Shown piece by piece: positions 11,601 to 23,908 of a stretch of 64,000 bases of DNA. The first letter of the stretch is position 1. Each line of letters begins with the position of its first letter. The position numbers were made by a program, and so were the translations under genes. The DNA is taken from contig CM048839.1 of the NCBI GenBank assembly GCA_026545765.1, positions 24,552,566-24,616,565 on the forward strand, read 5' to 3'. Under the pieces are notes generated by a model, which saw nothing but the letters and a program-made list of their open reading frames with translations, was not told where the DNA came from and made no database searches. Origin of the DNA: Plantago major. Taxonomy: Eukaryota; Streptophyta; Magnoliopsida; Lamiales; Plantaginaceae.

Positions 11601-14600
11601 ACAATTAGTGTCACGCCATGACTGTTTGAATACTTCCATGATAAGGTATTCTACCACATGTGAGTAGATATAGCAATTTCCCTATAATTTTTTTGCTCAA
11701 CACTATTTTAGCTCATTCCGTAAAATATTTTTACCACTTATTTAACAATTATGAATTGATTAGGTTCAGATTCCCCATTTCATAACCAATTTTGTAAATG
11801 AAACTTAAATATAGTATAGTATGAGTTAATGAGTTATGTGTTCTGAAAAGTTTTTAGGCATGCATAAAGTTTGGCATGTGTATACAAAACCCTATTTTTT
11901 GGTGGGCCATGGAAATTTTAGGGAATTTGATTTTTGTACATTTTTCCACATATTTTGATATTTTGCTTGTATTTAAGGATGAAATACTTTTAGTGAAACT
12001 GCCACTAATGCTCTTAGCAATTTTGTTTTCTCATGACATAACTATTTGTTCTCATCTAACAATAAAAAAAGTCTATTGGTCTATTATTTCAAACATTATG
12101 TCAAATCTTTAATTTATCTTTTCAAGTCACATCAATTTCTTCACCCGTTCTTTTGAATGTGCTGCCTATTGATACTTATCCCATTAAATTGTTTCTCATG
12201 CTTTAGAGTCCACACACACACATTCATTTGTTTTTCTGGTGATAGAGAACAAGTGGGTATTTTGGAAAACTTGAGAATGAAACAGTAGAATCTGGGAGCA
12301 AAGCTCAATAATAATATGATAAATAATTGTATCAGAAAAGTAAATAAACTGCTAGACTATGACCTATATTTATAAGACCACAAAACATCCTAATTAAGGA
12401 AAAGAACGCATTCCTAATTCTGAAAGAAATAGAACTAGGAACAAACCTAATTAAGGAAAAAGAACGCATTCCTAATTCTGAAAGAAATATAACGAGGAAC
12501 AGTTTTAATTAAGGACTTCAAAATACAATTTCCTATTCTTAAACTTTCTTCTTGAATAGACTTGGAGCTCTTGATTCCCATCATTTCTCCCCGACTTGAA
12601 AAAACTCTCCTCCGGAGAGTTGTTATGAAGATATTCCTCAAGCAAAGATGGAGCAATCGCATATAAATCATCTTCAAGCATCCATGAATCATCAGACGAA
12701 GGACGACCCTTCCAATGGATAAGGAAACGGTGAAAATTACCATCAGTAGAACTCACAAACTCATCATCAACAATGGCTTCAATTTGATCTTGTACCGGTG
12801 GAAATGCGGGAGGAAGTCTAGGTACCGAAACTGGAGACGTAGCAGAACCACCTGTAACACTAGCAAAAAAAGTGGGAGGCTCGAAAGTACCTCGATAAGG
12901 CATCAAATCCTCAATATTGAAAATAGGACTAATAGTTAAATTAGAAGGTAAGTCTAAAAGATAAGCATTAGGTCCAAGCCTCTTAATAATTCGAAAAGGT
13001 CCAGATGCTCTTGCAAAAAGTTTTTTAAAAGAATTTTTTGGCAATCTTTCAGGACGGATACGAGCAAGCACATAATCACCCTCATTAAACTCTAACTTCC
13101 TACGATGCTTATCAGCAGCCAACTTATAATTTTCATTACTTTGAACAACATGCATATGTTGTGCAAAAGTTTCAGCAAACTCAGAATGCTTAGAATTGAT
13201 TGGCAATGGAACTAAATCAATAGGAAGTCGAGGTGTAGTACCATAAACAATCTCAAATGGACTCTTACCTGTTGACTTGCAAACAGAAGTATTATAAGCA
13301 AATTCAGCAGTAGGTAAGACCAAATCCCAATTACCAGGTTTGTCACCAACAAGACACCAAAGTAAAGAACCTAAACTACGATTAACAACTTCAGTTTGCC
13401 CATCAGCTTGGCTAACAAAGAGTGTGCCAAAGAGTGCGCCAAAAATGGCTAACAAATTTTACATCCCTATCAGACACAATAGAAGACGGTAAACCATGCA
13501 ATTTCACAACATCGCGAAAGAAGAGTGTAGCAACATGCACAACATCAGCAGTTTTCGAACAGGGAATAAAATGAGCCATCTTGGAAAATCTATCAACCAC
13601 CACAAAAATGGAATCATGACCTCTAGCAGTACGTGGTACACCTAGAACAAAATCCATGCTAAGGTCTTTCCATGGGGAATGGGGTACATGCAAAGGGGTG
13701 TAAAGACCAGTGTTTTGTTTCTTAGCCTTACCAAGTTGGCATGTACGAAATTGAAAAACAACTCTAGCTACATCTCTCCTCAAAGAAGGCCAAAAGAAGC
13801 GATCAACCACTAATATAGTAGTCTTATCCCTACCCAAATGACCAGCAAGACCACCATCATGCAATTCCCAAATCAAGAAATCACGCAATGAAGTATTAGG
13901 AATGCACAGCTTAGAACCACGGAACAAATAATCATCATGAACAACATAGTCAACATGATCACGACGATTACCACTAGAAATCTCATGATAAATATTGGCA
14001 AAGTCAGAGCAACTACTATACGCAAATTTCATTTTATAAAAGCCAGTAACAGCGGTATCACACTTATGCAACATCAAAGATACAAGACTTAACGCATCAG
14101 CAACAACATTCTCAACACCGGAGTGATGTTTGAGCACAAAAGAATAATCTTGTAAATATTCAACCCACTTAGCATGTTTCTCTCTTAGCTTCTTCTGACA
14201 TTTATAAATTTTAGAGCATCATGATCAGTCCACAAAACAAACTCTTTAGGTAAAAGATAGTATCTCCAATGTTCCAAACAACGAATTAAAGCATAGAACT
14301 CTTTCTCATAAGTATTGAATTTAACTCTCCTAGCATCATTGAGTTTCTCACTAAAGTACGCTATCGGATGACTATCTTGACTTAAGACACCACCTATGCC
14401 AACTCCCGATGCATCACAGGCAACTTCAAAGACTTTATTAAAATCAGGATGGCGTAAAATAGGAGATTCCATCATCTTCTTTTTAACCAAGTCAAAAGCA
14501 TTCTTTAAAGATTGAGACCACTTGAATTCCCCTTTCGCAAACAATCAGTAATAGGAGCCATAATGGTACTAAAATCTCTAATGAAACGTTTATAAAATGT

Positions 14601-17600
14601 CGCCAATCCAACAAAACTACGAACATCATGCACAGACTTAGGTTCAAGCCAATCATCAATTGCTTTCACCTTTTCAGGATCAGCAGACACACCATCAGCA
14701 GAGATAATAAACCCAAGAAAGTTAACTTTAGATTTCAGAAAAGAACACTTGGCCAAATTAGCATAGAGTTTTTGTTCCCTAAGAACCTCAAAGACAGACC
14801 TAAGATGCGTCAAATGTTCTTCTTTAGAATTACTATAGATCAAAATGTCATCAAAATAAACAACCAAAAACTTTCCAATAAAAGAGCGAAGAATGTGAGT
14901 CATGGCACGCATGAAAGTATTAGGGGCATTGGTTTACCCAAAAGGCATGACATACCATTCAAACAACCCATCAGGAGTTTTAAAGGCAGTTTTCCACTCA
15001 TCGCCAGGTCTAATCCTCAATTGGTGATAACCTGATCTAAGATCTATCTTAGAAAAATACTTAGAGCCAGCCATATGATAAAGCATATCATCCAACCTAG
15101 GGATGGGAAACCTATACTTACCAGTGATCTTATTAATGGCTTTACTATCAACACACATCCTCCAAGAACCATCTTTCTTCGGGGTTAAAAGGGCAGGAAC
15201 AACACAAGGACTTAAACTATGCTTGATAAACCCTTTCTCTAAAAGACCCTCGATTTGCTTATTCAATTCAGCACGTTCCTGAGGATTCATACGATAATGA
15301 GGTAAGTTAGGCAATGGAGAACCTGGAATTAAATCGATGGCATATTGAATATCTCTCATGGGTGGTAATACAGATGGTAAATCATCAGGAGTGACATCCT
15401 TGAATTCATCAAGAAGTTTATGAATAGCAGGAGGAATGACATGAGTAGGCGGAAATTCTATCTCACCTTTAGCAACAAGAGCTAACAACATATTAGACTC
15501 GGACCCTTCATGTTCACATTCAACTCTAGATAAGAATTTCAACTTCTTGCTTGCAACTTTAGGAGCTGTATTCTTAGGTTCAACCTGTTTTGGTTTATTA
15601 GTGATCTTAGTAGGGAGTAACCTAATGTTCTTTCCATTGTGATTAAACACAGAGATATTATCCTTGCCATAATTAAATGCATCGGTATCATATATCCAAG
15701 GGCGTCCAAGTAGAATATGAGCAACATCCATAGGCAAAACATCACACCAAATATGTTCACTGTAATCTCCTATCTGTAAAGGAACTCGACACCTTTCAGT
15801 AATAGACAAGCAAGTCTTATCAACCCAAGCAACTTTGATAGGAGTGGAATAGGGCTCAGGTTTAAGATTAAGCAAGCGGACAACAGACTTAGATATTACA
15901 TTCATGGAACTACCATTATCTATGACTAAACGCAGAATTTTATCACCACATTTAAGCTTAGTCTCAAAAATAGTCGTTCGCTTCCACAAATCAGAATCAG
16001 AAGAAGATGAAAATATGCAGCGCATCACATTAACAGTATGTTCTCTATCTTCTTCCTCACTATATTCCTCACTTTCAGAAGCAATTTCCCCATCAGGAGG
16101 TTGTATGTCTAAGTTATCAGATTCCAAATTTTCCTCTAAGGCCATATTAAGTGCGACACTGGGGCACTTAGGGTCTATATGTCCAGGTTGTCTACAACGG
16201 TGACAAATTATTGGGGAATTGAAAGAGCCTGCGGACTTACTACTAGCAAATGAAGTGGCAGAATTTCCCCGATTCGAGTTAGGTGGTTTTTGTCAGGCTA
16301 TTGTTTACAGGGAAAGAATTAATAGACTTCTGGAAGTTGGAACCCCTAGTCTGACTCGACTCCCCTACTTGAAAAGTCGACCTACGTCCAAGTGATTTAT
16401 GATATTTCTCAATTTCAACAGCTTTTTGGTAGGCTTGCATTAAAGTTTGGGGTGAATGTAGACTAACCTCTTTTTAAATGTCGTTTCTTAACCCATTAAT
16501 GAAATTAGCAACCACCCTCCACGGTTCATCCCTAAGATAGCACCTAAGTTTGAGATCTTCGAACTTATTAAAGTACTCGGACACAGAGGATGACAATTGC
16601 TTCACATTAAGATAGTCATGATATAGCTGATTTTTATGAAAGGCAGGTAAAAACTTCTCGCTTAACTTGTGCTTCATCTCAGCCCAAGTTTGGATTGGTG
16701 GTTCCCCAGTATACTGAATTTCCCTCTGGACACTTTGCCAATATTTCTTGGCCGACCCTATTAATTTCACTTTAGCAAATAAAATCTTCTGGTACTCGGG
16801 CATATTATAAAATTCGAAGCAATCTTCAACAAAGTCCAACCAATCAATGAAAGTATTTGGATCATGGGTGCCATCAAATTCACTAACATTAATGTTCACA
16901 TTCTTAGGGGGGATAGAATGCATCGTCTTGGGGTGGGTACCTAGGAACTTGATTTTCTCGTCTGGGGAAAGGGTTCCTAGCATGCCTATGGTTAGTATGG
17001 GGAATATCATTATCGGACAATGTATCACGATGTGCATTACGATTCCTCACATAGTTGTTTCTATCATGCTGATTATTAACAGAGGAATGAGAGTGTGTAT
17101 CATACATGTCATCTTTATCATTATTGATACCAGACTGACCAGGAACCAATTTAGCCACAGAAGTACTTAATTCAGCAATTAAAGTTTGCATAGCATTCAC
17201 AGAAGTAGTTAGCTCACCAACTGTGGTAGTGAGTTCATTCAATTTCTTGTCATGTTCCTCAACCTGATTCTCAGTTTTAGTTACCATTGCGCTAGCTTAA
17301 AAAATATGTTTATTATTATTATTATTATTATTATTTTTTTTTTTTATTATTTTTATTATTATTTTTTTTTTTGAAGATATGAATGCAGACGAATAAGCCG
17401 ATATCAACTAAACTTGCCAAGAATGTTAATTATAAATTGATACTAACAGACACCGAATTAAATTAAAGTAATTTAGGCAATAAAGTACTGACTCAAACCT
17501 TTTTTTTTTTTTTTGACCTAAAGCAAATAATCAGACAACCAGCTAATTAACTAAAGTACTAAATTCCTATGTTTTAAAACCCGGAACCAGAGGTTGAGCC

Positions 17601-18037
17601 GGTCACCCTCCAAAAAAGGTTCAACCGGGTCGGACCGGTTCACCCGGATAGAACCGGTATGACGTGCGTATATATATATATTAAATTAAAAGGTTCCAAA
17701 CATAGATAGATTATAGAATCATAGAAATGAGTCCAATGACATAAACATAAAGAGTCACAATTTCAAATCATCATAAAAATGACATCAAGCCATTAAGTCA
17801 TCTACATTACAATCATAAAAGGCTACAAGCAATTCATGAGAACTTCATACATTTGTCATTTTTAGCCGTTCTACAGAACTTCATACATTACAAAAAATGG
17901 AAGCTACCCAACAAATAATAAACAATCACAATTTTACACTCAAATTACACATTTTGCCATAAAAAATACACTTCTTCCCACATTTTCTATATTCTATCAT
18001 TATTTTAACTTTTCGCCGTTTTGAACCATATTGAGCC

Positions 18038-18120
<83 letters not shown>

Positions 18121-21100
18121 GCCAATCATTTTAATAATTAAATTTTCATTATATAATTTTATTAAATTATTTACTATTATAGTTTAAAAGTAATTTGTGG
18201 TCAAAGTTGAAGACAGTTGACCGCAGAATAGTAAAATAGAAAGATTTCTTTGGAACAGAGGGAGTACTTTTGAAATATGATATTGAAATGTTTGAATAAA
18301 TTGCATAACATGAATTTAATATAAACTTTTGTCATATAATCTTGTTAATATTTTATTTGAACATTAAATAAACATCAAATAATTCAAATATAATTAATTA
18401 CTCCATCAAATACAATTCCCAAGTAACGAGAGATTAGAAAGGTATTAGTCCAATATTTATTAGTATTTAATTAAAGTAATTGAATATCTCTTATTTTATC
18501 TTTCTAACCTAATAGATCCACTCATCCACACCACCACAACAACAGCCGGCCCTCTCTTTCAGTTTCTATCTCACATGTTTCATCCACTCTCACTCACTCC
18601 TTGTCAATATCATGAAATTTTAAAACTCAAGCAGCTATGGAGTTTAGGAGAATCAATAAAATAAAAGATGGAAATTGGAAGAAAAGGGAAGGAATTCAAG
18701 GGAAGATGGAAGAAAGCTAGAAAACGGATCCACACGTCTCCACCCCCTCTTCATCCTCTCATAGCAACTTAGCAAAAAAAATTTGCTCCTTTTTTGTCAA
18801 AGGCCGGCGAAACCGGCGGATTAGCGGTTCCCGGCCCGCCGGTTTTCACCGGTTTCTTACCGGTTCTGGCGGTTTTTCGTCCTCCGGTTTTAAGGCGGTT
18901 TTCAGGCACCTATCCGCCCGTTCCACGACGGTTCTCCGGCCCGGCCGGCCGGCCCGATCCGGTTTTTAAAACATAGCTAAATTCAATAAAAAGGAAGAGA
19001 AGAACACCGTAGGGTTTCGAGTTGACCAAATTCATTGGTAGTGAATCCAAGAGGTATGTTCAGCTCCAATTCGAACATTAGCAAACATCCAGCAGCCCAC
19101 ACTACACAGGAGATCTTGGTTGTATGTTTGATCAATAAAGTTGTAAACGGCGATGGAAAACAGCTGGGATTTCGAGGCAGCGGAAATTGTGAAAGGAAAA
19201 AAAAATCGACCTTGCTCTAGATGCCAAATTGATAGAGAACAAGTGGGTATTTTGGAAAACTTGAGAATGAAACAGAAGAATCTGGGAGCAAAGCTCAATA
19301 ATAATATGATAAATAATTATATGAATCAGAAAAGTAAATAAACTGCTAGACTATGACCTATATTTATAAGACCACAAAACATCCTAATTAAGGAAAAGAA
19401 CGCATCCCTAATTCTGAAAGAAATAGAACTAGGAACAAGCCTAATTAAGGAAAAAGAACGCATTCCTAATTCTGAAAGAAATAGAACTAGGAACAGACTT
19501 AATTAAGGATTCAAAATACTATTTCCTATTCTTAAACTTTCTTCTTGAATAGACTTGGAACTCTTGATTCCCATCATCTGGTTACAAACTAAAGTGACAA
19601 AAAAACTATCTAATCGTAGAATTATGTTGGCAATTAACTTCACTTGCCATCTTATATACGATCAAATCCTATATTCAATAGAAAGATGAGTTTGGTCTCA
19701 GCCCAGGTATGACTTCAAATTGTATGAATGATACACATCTATTAATTGCAGAGCTCTATCCCATAATTGCGCTTCTCTTCCTCTTAACAATTAGAAGCCG
19801 AACCTGGACGTCAATTAGTCTATATAAGCATCTTGAGCTTCCTCATTATACGTCAATTGTAGTATGAAATAAACAGTAAAGCTGATACGTAAGATGATTA
19901 TTTGCATTGGCATTCTTGAAATGATGCAATTGCAATAGATAACACCGAAATAACAGTTCAGGAATGAAAGAATAGCCTTACTTTCTAATTACGATGATTT
20001 AGAACTGAACAGTTGCAAATTATAGAATTGTGCATTAGCAAAAATGATGCTTTGGCCGTAAGCGTGTGAGTATGCAGTAGCAGCGGTATATTTGCATATG
20101 TAAATGGATATCGGATTTTGGCTCTTAAGAACTCGGGAATACCGTGGAGGGTAATGGAAATCTCGAGTCTGCTAAATCAAACCTTACAGTTAGGGCCCAA
20201 CTCTGGTCTCTGATTCCTCCAGAAGCTTGTTACTGGTGTGGTTTAGTGCCTCATGTCAGTTCAATCTTCATTGTGTTTCGGATGGTTGGCATAATGTTAT
20301 TTCATACACTAAACCCTTATATTCTTATTAATTAATAAGAAGTTATGTAAACTAGACCCAAGAATTGACTTTTGTTACCTTAACCTAATTCGCAGTACGT
20401 GCGGTGCGCAATACGCAACACACACTTAACGATGTATACAATTTATGGGGGTAGTACCATTCAACAAAATAGGCCAGTTCGTAGTTTTAGTGCATTTGAT
20501 TATCTGAAGTCTTAGAGTACAATGGAGTATATGCTTTTAGATAATAAAATTAATAGCATCATTATTAAGAGGAGTTGTCGACATAATCAAATACTATGGC
20601 TATGACACGACATGTAAGACATGCTTCCAAAAAAAAAAAAAAAAGGCAAATATAACTAAGATTTCATAGTCAGGGAACTAAAAACTAGAAATATCTGTGT
20701 AGAAGTACTGGACAGAATACTAGTTCGCGAATTCGATGAATTCGCCTCCAGCAGAATTTAGTATTGATGCTGAAGTACGATTATGTAATTCACTAGGCTA
20801 TTGAAGTCGATAACTCAGTTCAGAACACATTTGCTTACGATCATGAAGAGCGGCAACATCACCTAAACTAATATTTGTGCATCTGGTATAAATTGTTTTT
20901 CATGCTATGCTACTGGAAATGAAGGTGAATCTTTTCCTCGCAGGTGTATCCTTTATAAGTATTGTGCTATACAGTGACAATTTTTGTATTATGCAGAAGA
21001 TGCTGGTGGACTCGACTTCAGAATCTCGGGGATTAGTTCCTGTTGTTGTTGCTTGCATTGATCGGTTGTTGGGATGCCAGAAGCACTGCTGGTTGGGCGA

Positions 21101-23237
21101 GCATCTTCTGGAAACACTAAATAAACATCTCCTTCCAAAACTGAAAAAAGACTACAGCTTGGGGTTTTACTTCCCTATATTTGAGAGAATATGTGGCAAT
21201 CATAAAGTCTCACCCAGTGGGTTGCTAGAGCTCCTCATGGAGTTCACACATTTTCTTGTAGAGAAGCATGGTCCAGATACAGGATTGAGATCTTGGCAGC
21301 ATGGCAGTAAAATTCTTGGCATTTGTCGAACAATGTTGATCTACCACCACAGCTCTACTTTATTTACTGGATTATCTCATCTTCTTTCTTCCATTTGCCT
21401 GTATTTTCCAGATTTAGAGGTCCGTGACAATGCAAGGTAATACCATTGTTTTCCTCATCACCCAGAGCCTTACCATTTCTAACAATTGATAATCTCATTG
21501 TCATGTGATGAGTTACTACGATTTTTTAAAGCGATTTGAGCGTGCCACTCTACATACCACTAGTTTTATGGTAGATTCCCCAATATATGGGGAGCTGGGT
21601 TGTGGTTTTGTATTAATGGTATGTAAACGTGGTATGCATCAGCATAGGTACTCATTTAGAAGAATGTAATGTAGTTTTTGCCGTCTATGTCCTGTATCTT
21701 ACCTTGCAGTATTTTTATTTGAAGTTCAATTCTAATTGAAGTTGGTCATTGTAGATTTCACCTACGGATGCTTATATGTATACCAGGGAAGAGACTTAAA
21801 CACATCTTGAACATGGGAGAAACTCTACCGGGCATATCTTCGGCGACCCATTCAAGCTCATTGTTTAATCTTCAGTCTTACGAATCTTTACCTCATCTTA
21901 GCCGATCCGGTGCTGCCACTTCCTACATTCATCTTGAGAGAATGATGTCTTTATTGGTGAAGCAGTCATGGTCTCTCTCTCTGCCAAATCTGGGCACTAA
22001 TCCTGAAAAACCTGGTTTTTTTGAAGTCATCAGGAACATTGAGACAGTAGTTGAGGAGGATGCCGAGATAAATACAAGTGTTGGCATTACCACAGAAGAT
22101 GAAATGCTTCGTCATCAGAAAGAGCCTCTACGCGTGATGGACGCTAAAGTTTCAATGATTATCGAGGTACTGAGAAAGCATTTTTCATGCATTCCTGATT
22201 ACAGAAATATGCCAGGGCTCAAAATTAAGATATCCTGTTATTTGAGATTTGACTCAGAGCCATTCAGTGGTGTATTCGGAGTCAATACAGCTGCTAATGT
22301 GTTAGATGGAGTGGACAAACTCCCCGCTATTTATGCAACAGTTCTTAAATTCACTTCTTCTGCCCCATATGGATCTATTCCATCATTTCATATTCCTTTC
22401 CTTCTTGGCTCAATGCCGAAAAGTTCTTTGAGCCAAAATTCATTAGCTATTGTACCACTAGAGAATGGTTATGATGATGAAGAAAACTTTAAAGCTCCAG
22501 TTTGTGTAGAATTGGAGCCAAGGGAACCAATGCCTGGCCTTGTAAATGTCAGTATTCAAACTAATGCTGACAATGGTCAGATAATTGAGGGCCAGCTTCA
22601 AAGTATCTCTGTGGGAATTGAGGATATGTTTCTCAAAGCTATACTTCCAGATGATGTTACAGGTGATGCTGTTATTTCTTATAATGTAGATCTGTTCAAT
22701 GCATTGTGGGAGGCATGTGAGTCATCTTCTAGCACTGGGCGAGAAGCCTTTATGTTGAGAGGAGGAAAGGGAGTTGCGGCTATAAATGGGACTCAATCTG
22801 TAAAACTACTTGAAATACCTATGTCATCTTTGGTTCAGGCTGTTGAGCGTCACCTTAGGACTTTCGTTGTTTGTGTTATTGGTGAAACACTTGTTGATAT
22901 GGTGAGAGGTCATGGTGTAATCAAAGACGTACTGTGGAAGTTTTCAAGTTTAGATTCTACTATTGATGTGACCAGTTCCGTAGTTAGTTCTGAAAGAAGG
23001 CCTCTTTATCTGAATTATTTCGGCAGTGAAGATGAGGGAGGGGGCCAACTGACTCAAATTCCTACCAGTAGAAAAGATGTTGGCTGCTTTCACATTTTGA
23101 TTTTTCTTCCACCAAGGTTCCATCTTCTCTTTCAAATGGAAGTACGTGGGACTTCAACCCTTGTTCGAATTAGGACTGATCATTGGCCATGTTTAGCATA
23201 TGTTGATGACTATCTGGAAGCTTTATTTTTGAATTGA
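8670..23237 (+). CDS. AP5B1: AP-5 complex subunit beta (AP5B1), three exons
   Basis: Exons are predicted at 8670-10085, 20997-21436 and 21755-23237, giving about 1112 aa, close to the roughly 1100 aa I expect for plant AP5B1 (Arabidopsis At3g19870, from memory). The start [18 protein letters not shown], Leu-rich helical repeats through exon 1, the exon 2 stretch [23 protein letters not shown], and the C-terminal [19 protein letters not shown] are the features I recognise. Junction phases fit: exon 1 ends on a codon at CAG|GT, and exon 2 opens after ATGCAG and leaves two bases that the third exon completes (R-F-H-L-R-M). AP-5 is a clathrin-independent adaptor acting at late endosomes and lysosomes. 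The large beta chain is alpha-solenoid and has no catalytic site. Intron 1 is 10.9 kb because of a Gypsy insertion. A CT-rich codon bias at the 5' end of exon 1 (8690-8960) contrasts with the rest. Reading stays open throughout, so the gene is probably functional. Confidence 0.85.
11086..11475. mobile_element. hAT-like MITE with 8-bp target duplication
   Basis: 390 bp flanked by the direct repeat CTCACATC (11078-11085 and 11476-11483). The terminal inverted repeats are CAGTGTTGTTGATCCCGG on the left and CAGTGTTGTCAATCCCGG on the right, read on the minus strand. An 8-bp duplication and a CAGTG terminus fit the hAT superfamily. Subterminal CCCGG / CGGGAT motifs occur many times in both orientations around an AT-rich core. 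It has no ORF, so it would need a transposase supplied in trans. Confidence 0.85.
12240..12583 (-). repeat. 3' LTR of the Gypsy element
   Basis: 344 bp, starting TGATAGAGAACAAG and ending GATTCCCATCA. By eye it is nearly identical to the 19230-19576 LTR. It contains an internal direct duplication of the unit CCTAATTAAGGAAAAAGAACGCATTCCTAATTCTGAAAG (about 60 bp with spacing), also present in the other LTR. Confidence 0.92.
12584..16250 (-). pseudogene. Gypsy pol: CCHC, protease, RT, RNase H, integrase, chromodomain
   Basis: Near 16205-16160 the minus strand gives the knuckle [14 protein letters not shown]. The protease is the stretch with [13 protein letters not shown] (about 15930-15880). 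RT has [43 protein letters not shown] and the catalytic [11 protein letters not shown]. RNase H contains [17 protein letters not shown] and [10 protein letters not shown]. Integrase has [41 protein letters not shown] and [13 protein letters not shown]. The end is a chromodomain, [20 protein letters not shown]. An in-frame TAA replaces a sense codon after RT motif MPFG (about 14931), and frame shifts fall near 14540 (RT/RNase H) and 14140-14185 and 13440 (RNase H/integrase), so no full polyprotein can be made. Confidence 0.88.
16474..17287 (-). pseudogene. Gypsy gag
   Basis: The frame beginning [20 protein letters not shown] at 17287 has a coiled-coil-like N-terminus. A second frame from about 17037 carries the capsid-type core: [55 protein letters not shown] and [15 protein letters not shown], which is the retrotransposon gag pattern. 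The two frames overlap at 16904-17037 and differ by one register, so a frameshift separates them. A stop at 16474 and further breaks toward 16250 separate gag from the CCHC knuckle. Confidence 0.8.
17308..17372. repeat. (TTA)n / T-rich simple repeat
   Basis: TTATTATTATT triplets interrupted by T-runs, located between the gag start and the nested hAT-like element. Confidence 0.8.
17567..18976. mobile_element. hAT-like non-autonomous element nested in the Gypsy element
   Basis: 1410 bp flanked by the 8-bp direct repeat CTAAATTC (17559-17566 and 18977-18984). The termini are CTATGTTTTAAAACCCGG on the left and CTATGTTTTAAAAACCGG on the right, read on the minus strand. Both subterminal zones are crowded with CCGG / ACCGGTT motifs in both orientations. 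The middle holds a 78-bp AT dinucleotide run and a MITE-like segment (17850-17990) shared with 60.7 kb. There is no transposase frame; the 60-codon open stretch at 18794 is just the GC-rich subterminal repeat. Confidence 0.8.
18040..18118. repeat. (AT)n microsatellite
   Basis: An uninterrupted AT dinucleotide run of about 39 units inside the hAT-like element. It is expected to be highly length-variable between individuals. Confidence 0.97.
19230..19576 (-). repeat. 5' LTR of the Gypsy element
   Basis: 347 bp with the same TGATAGAGAACAAG start and CCCATCA end as the left copy, followed directly by the duplicated target TCTGG. It has small differences from its partner (ATGAATCAG insertion near 19321, GCATCCC for GCATTCC), so insertion is fairly recent but not fresh. 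Confidence 0.92.
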
Positions 23238-23645
23238 AGCTCGTTTTGTATTCCGGATACGATTTCTACTTTCAGGTGCTGTTGTACAGCCTTGCAACTC
23301 CAGAAACTCCACCTTTGAATTCTCTTGACCTCAAAGTAAGCCAAATACCGTGCATGTACTTTGTCTAGATGATTGTTTGAAAGCTTTGATTTTTTACTGA
23401 AGCTTGTGTTATACCTGTACCACAGAAGTAGCTTGAAGAAGGGCATATTATGTTTGCAGAAGGAATTGTATAGATTTTTTCTTTTTCTTCCTTTGTAGAG
23501 TTATAAATCTGGCCGCTACAGGCCTTTTTTTTAGTTTGCTCTGCGAGTTTCTGTTCCACTAATGATATGCAATTTTGAAGTTGCAATTTGCAAAGGGTGT
23601 TGAATTTGCAGTACAGAATGTAATCTCAGTTTCAGTTGTTTACTA
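23238..23645 (+). other. AP5B1 3' flank, probable 3' UTR
   Basis: T-rich sequence directly after the AP5B1 stop codon. Poly(A) signal candidates are not distinct. An acceptor-like TACTTTCAG at 23268-23276 could support an alternative 3' UTR splice. No coding continuation is needed, because the frame already ends with the family's C-terminus. Confidence 0.35.
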
Positions 23646-23906
23646 CTTCCTTCGTCCCTGTAATAGGTTTCTATTTTGCCACTTTGAATATCCCAATTAA
23701 AACTTTTCATTTTCTTTTTTGGCAATCTCATCCAACTAAAATATTAAATATACTCAAAAGTAAATCCAATAACATTATTTTATCTCACTTTCAACTTTAA
23801 AAATCAATTTGATGGATCCGCTAGTACTATTTTATCAAAAAGTATTATATACCTTATTTTTTCCAAAAAAAAAGTGAACGGGAAGCTATTTCCGGTACGG
23901 AGGAAG
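23646..23906. mobile_element. Stowaway-like MITE
   Basis: 261 bp between TA dinucleotides (23644-23645, 23907-23908). The left end is CTTCCTTCGTCCCTGTAATA and the right end, read on the minus strand, is CTTCCTCCGTACCGGAAATA. It lies about 400 bp downstream of the AP5B1 stop codon and has no coding content. Confidence 0.7.
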
Positions 23907-23908
23907 TA

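Larger units (their letters stand above)
12240..19576 (-). mobile_element. Ty3/Gypsy chromovirus LTR retrotransposon
   Basis: A 7337-bp element, antisense to AP5B1, bounded by LTRs at 12240-12583 and 19230-19576 and a perfect 5-bp duplication TCTGG (12235-12239, 19577-19581). The LTRs run TG...CA. On the minus strand the order is 5' LTR, primer-binding site (TTTGGCATCTAGAGC, a poor initiator-Met match), gag, CCHC knuckle, protease, RT, RNase H, integrase, chromodomain, purine tract (GTCGGGGAGAA), 3' LTR. The chromodomain after integrase marks a chromovirus. Its sequence suggests a Galadriel-like lineage, but that is a guess. Stops and a frameshift in pol make it defective. An hAT-like element (17567-18976) sits between the 5' LTR and gag. 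Confidence 0.93.
10086..20996 (+). other. Giant first intron of AP5B1, filled with transposons
   Basis: The donor is CAG|GTTCAA at 10085/10086 and the acceptor TTATGCAG at 20989-20996. It contains an hAT-like MITE (11086-11475) and a full Gypsy element (12240-19576) on the opposite strand, which carries a nested hAT-like insertion. Outside these, 10196-11077, 11484-12234 and 19582-20996 are ordinary AT-rich intron sequence. No alternative exon could be supported. Without the three insertions the intron would be about 3.2 kb. Confidence 0.75.

Noticed and set aside
17926..18129. ORF with a Tyr-Ile repeat
   Set aside because: It is the translation of the AT dinucleotide run.
18794..18976. GC-rich 60-codon ORF at the right end of the nested hAT-like element
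   Set aside because: It is the subterminal CCGG repeat zone and appears open only because of composition.
23277..23339. A fourth AP5B1 coding exon after TACTTTCAG
   Set aside because: The third exon already ends with the family-like C-terminus and a stop at 23235-23237. The downstream piece gives no conserved residues.
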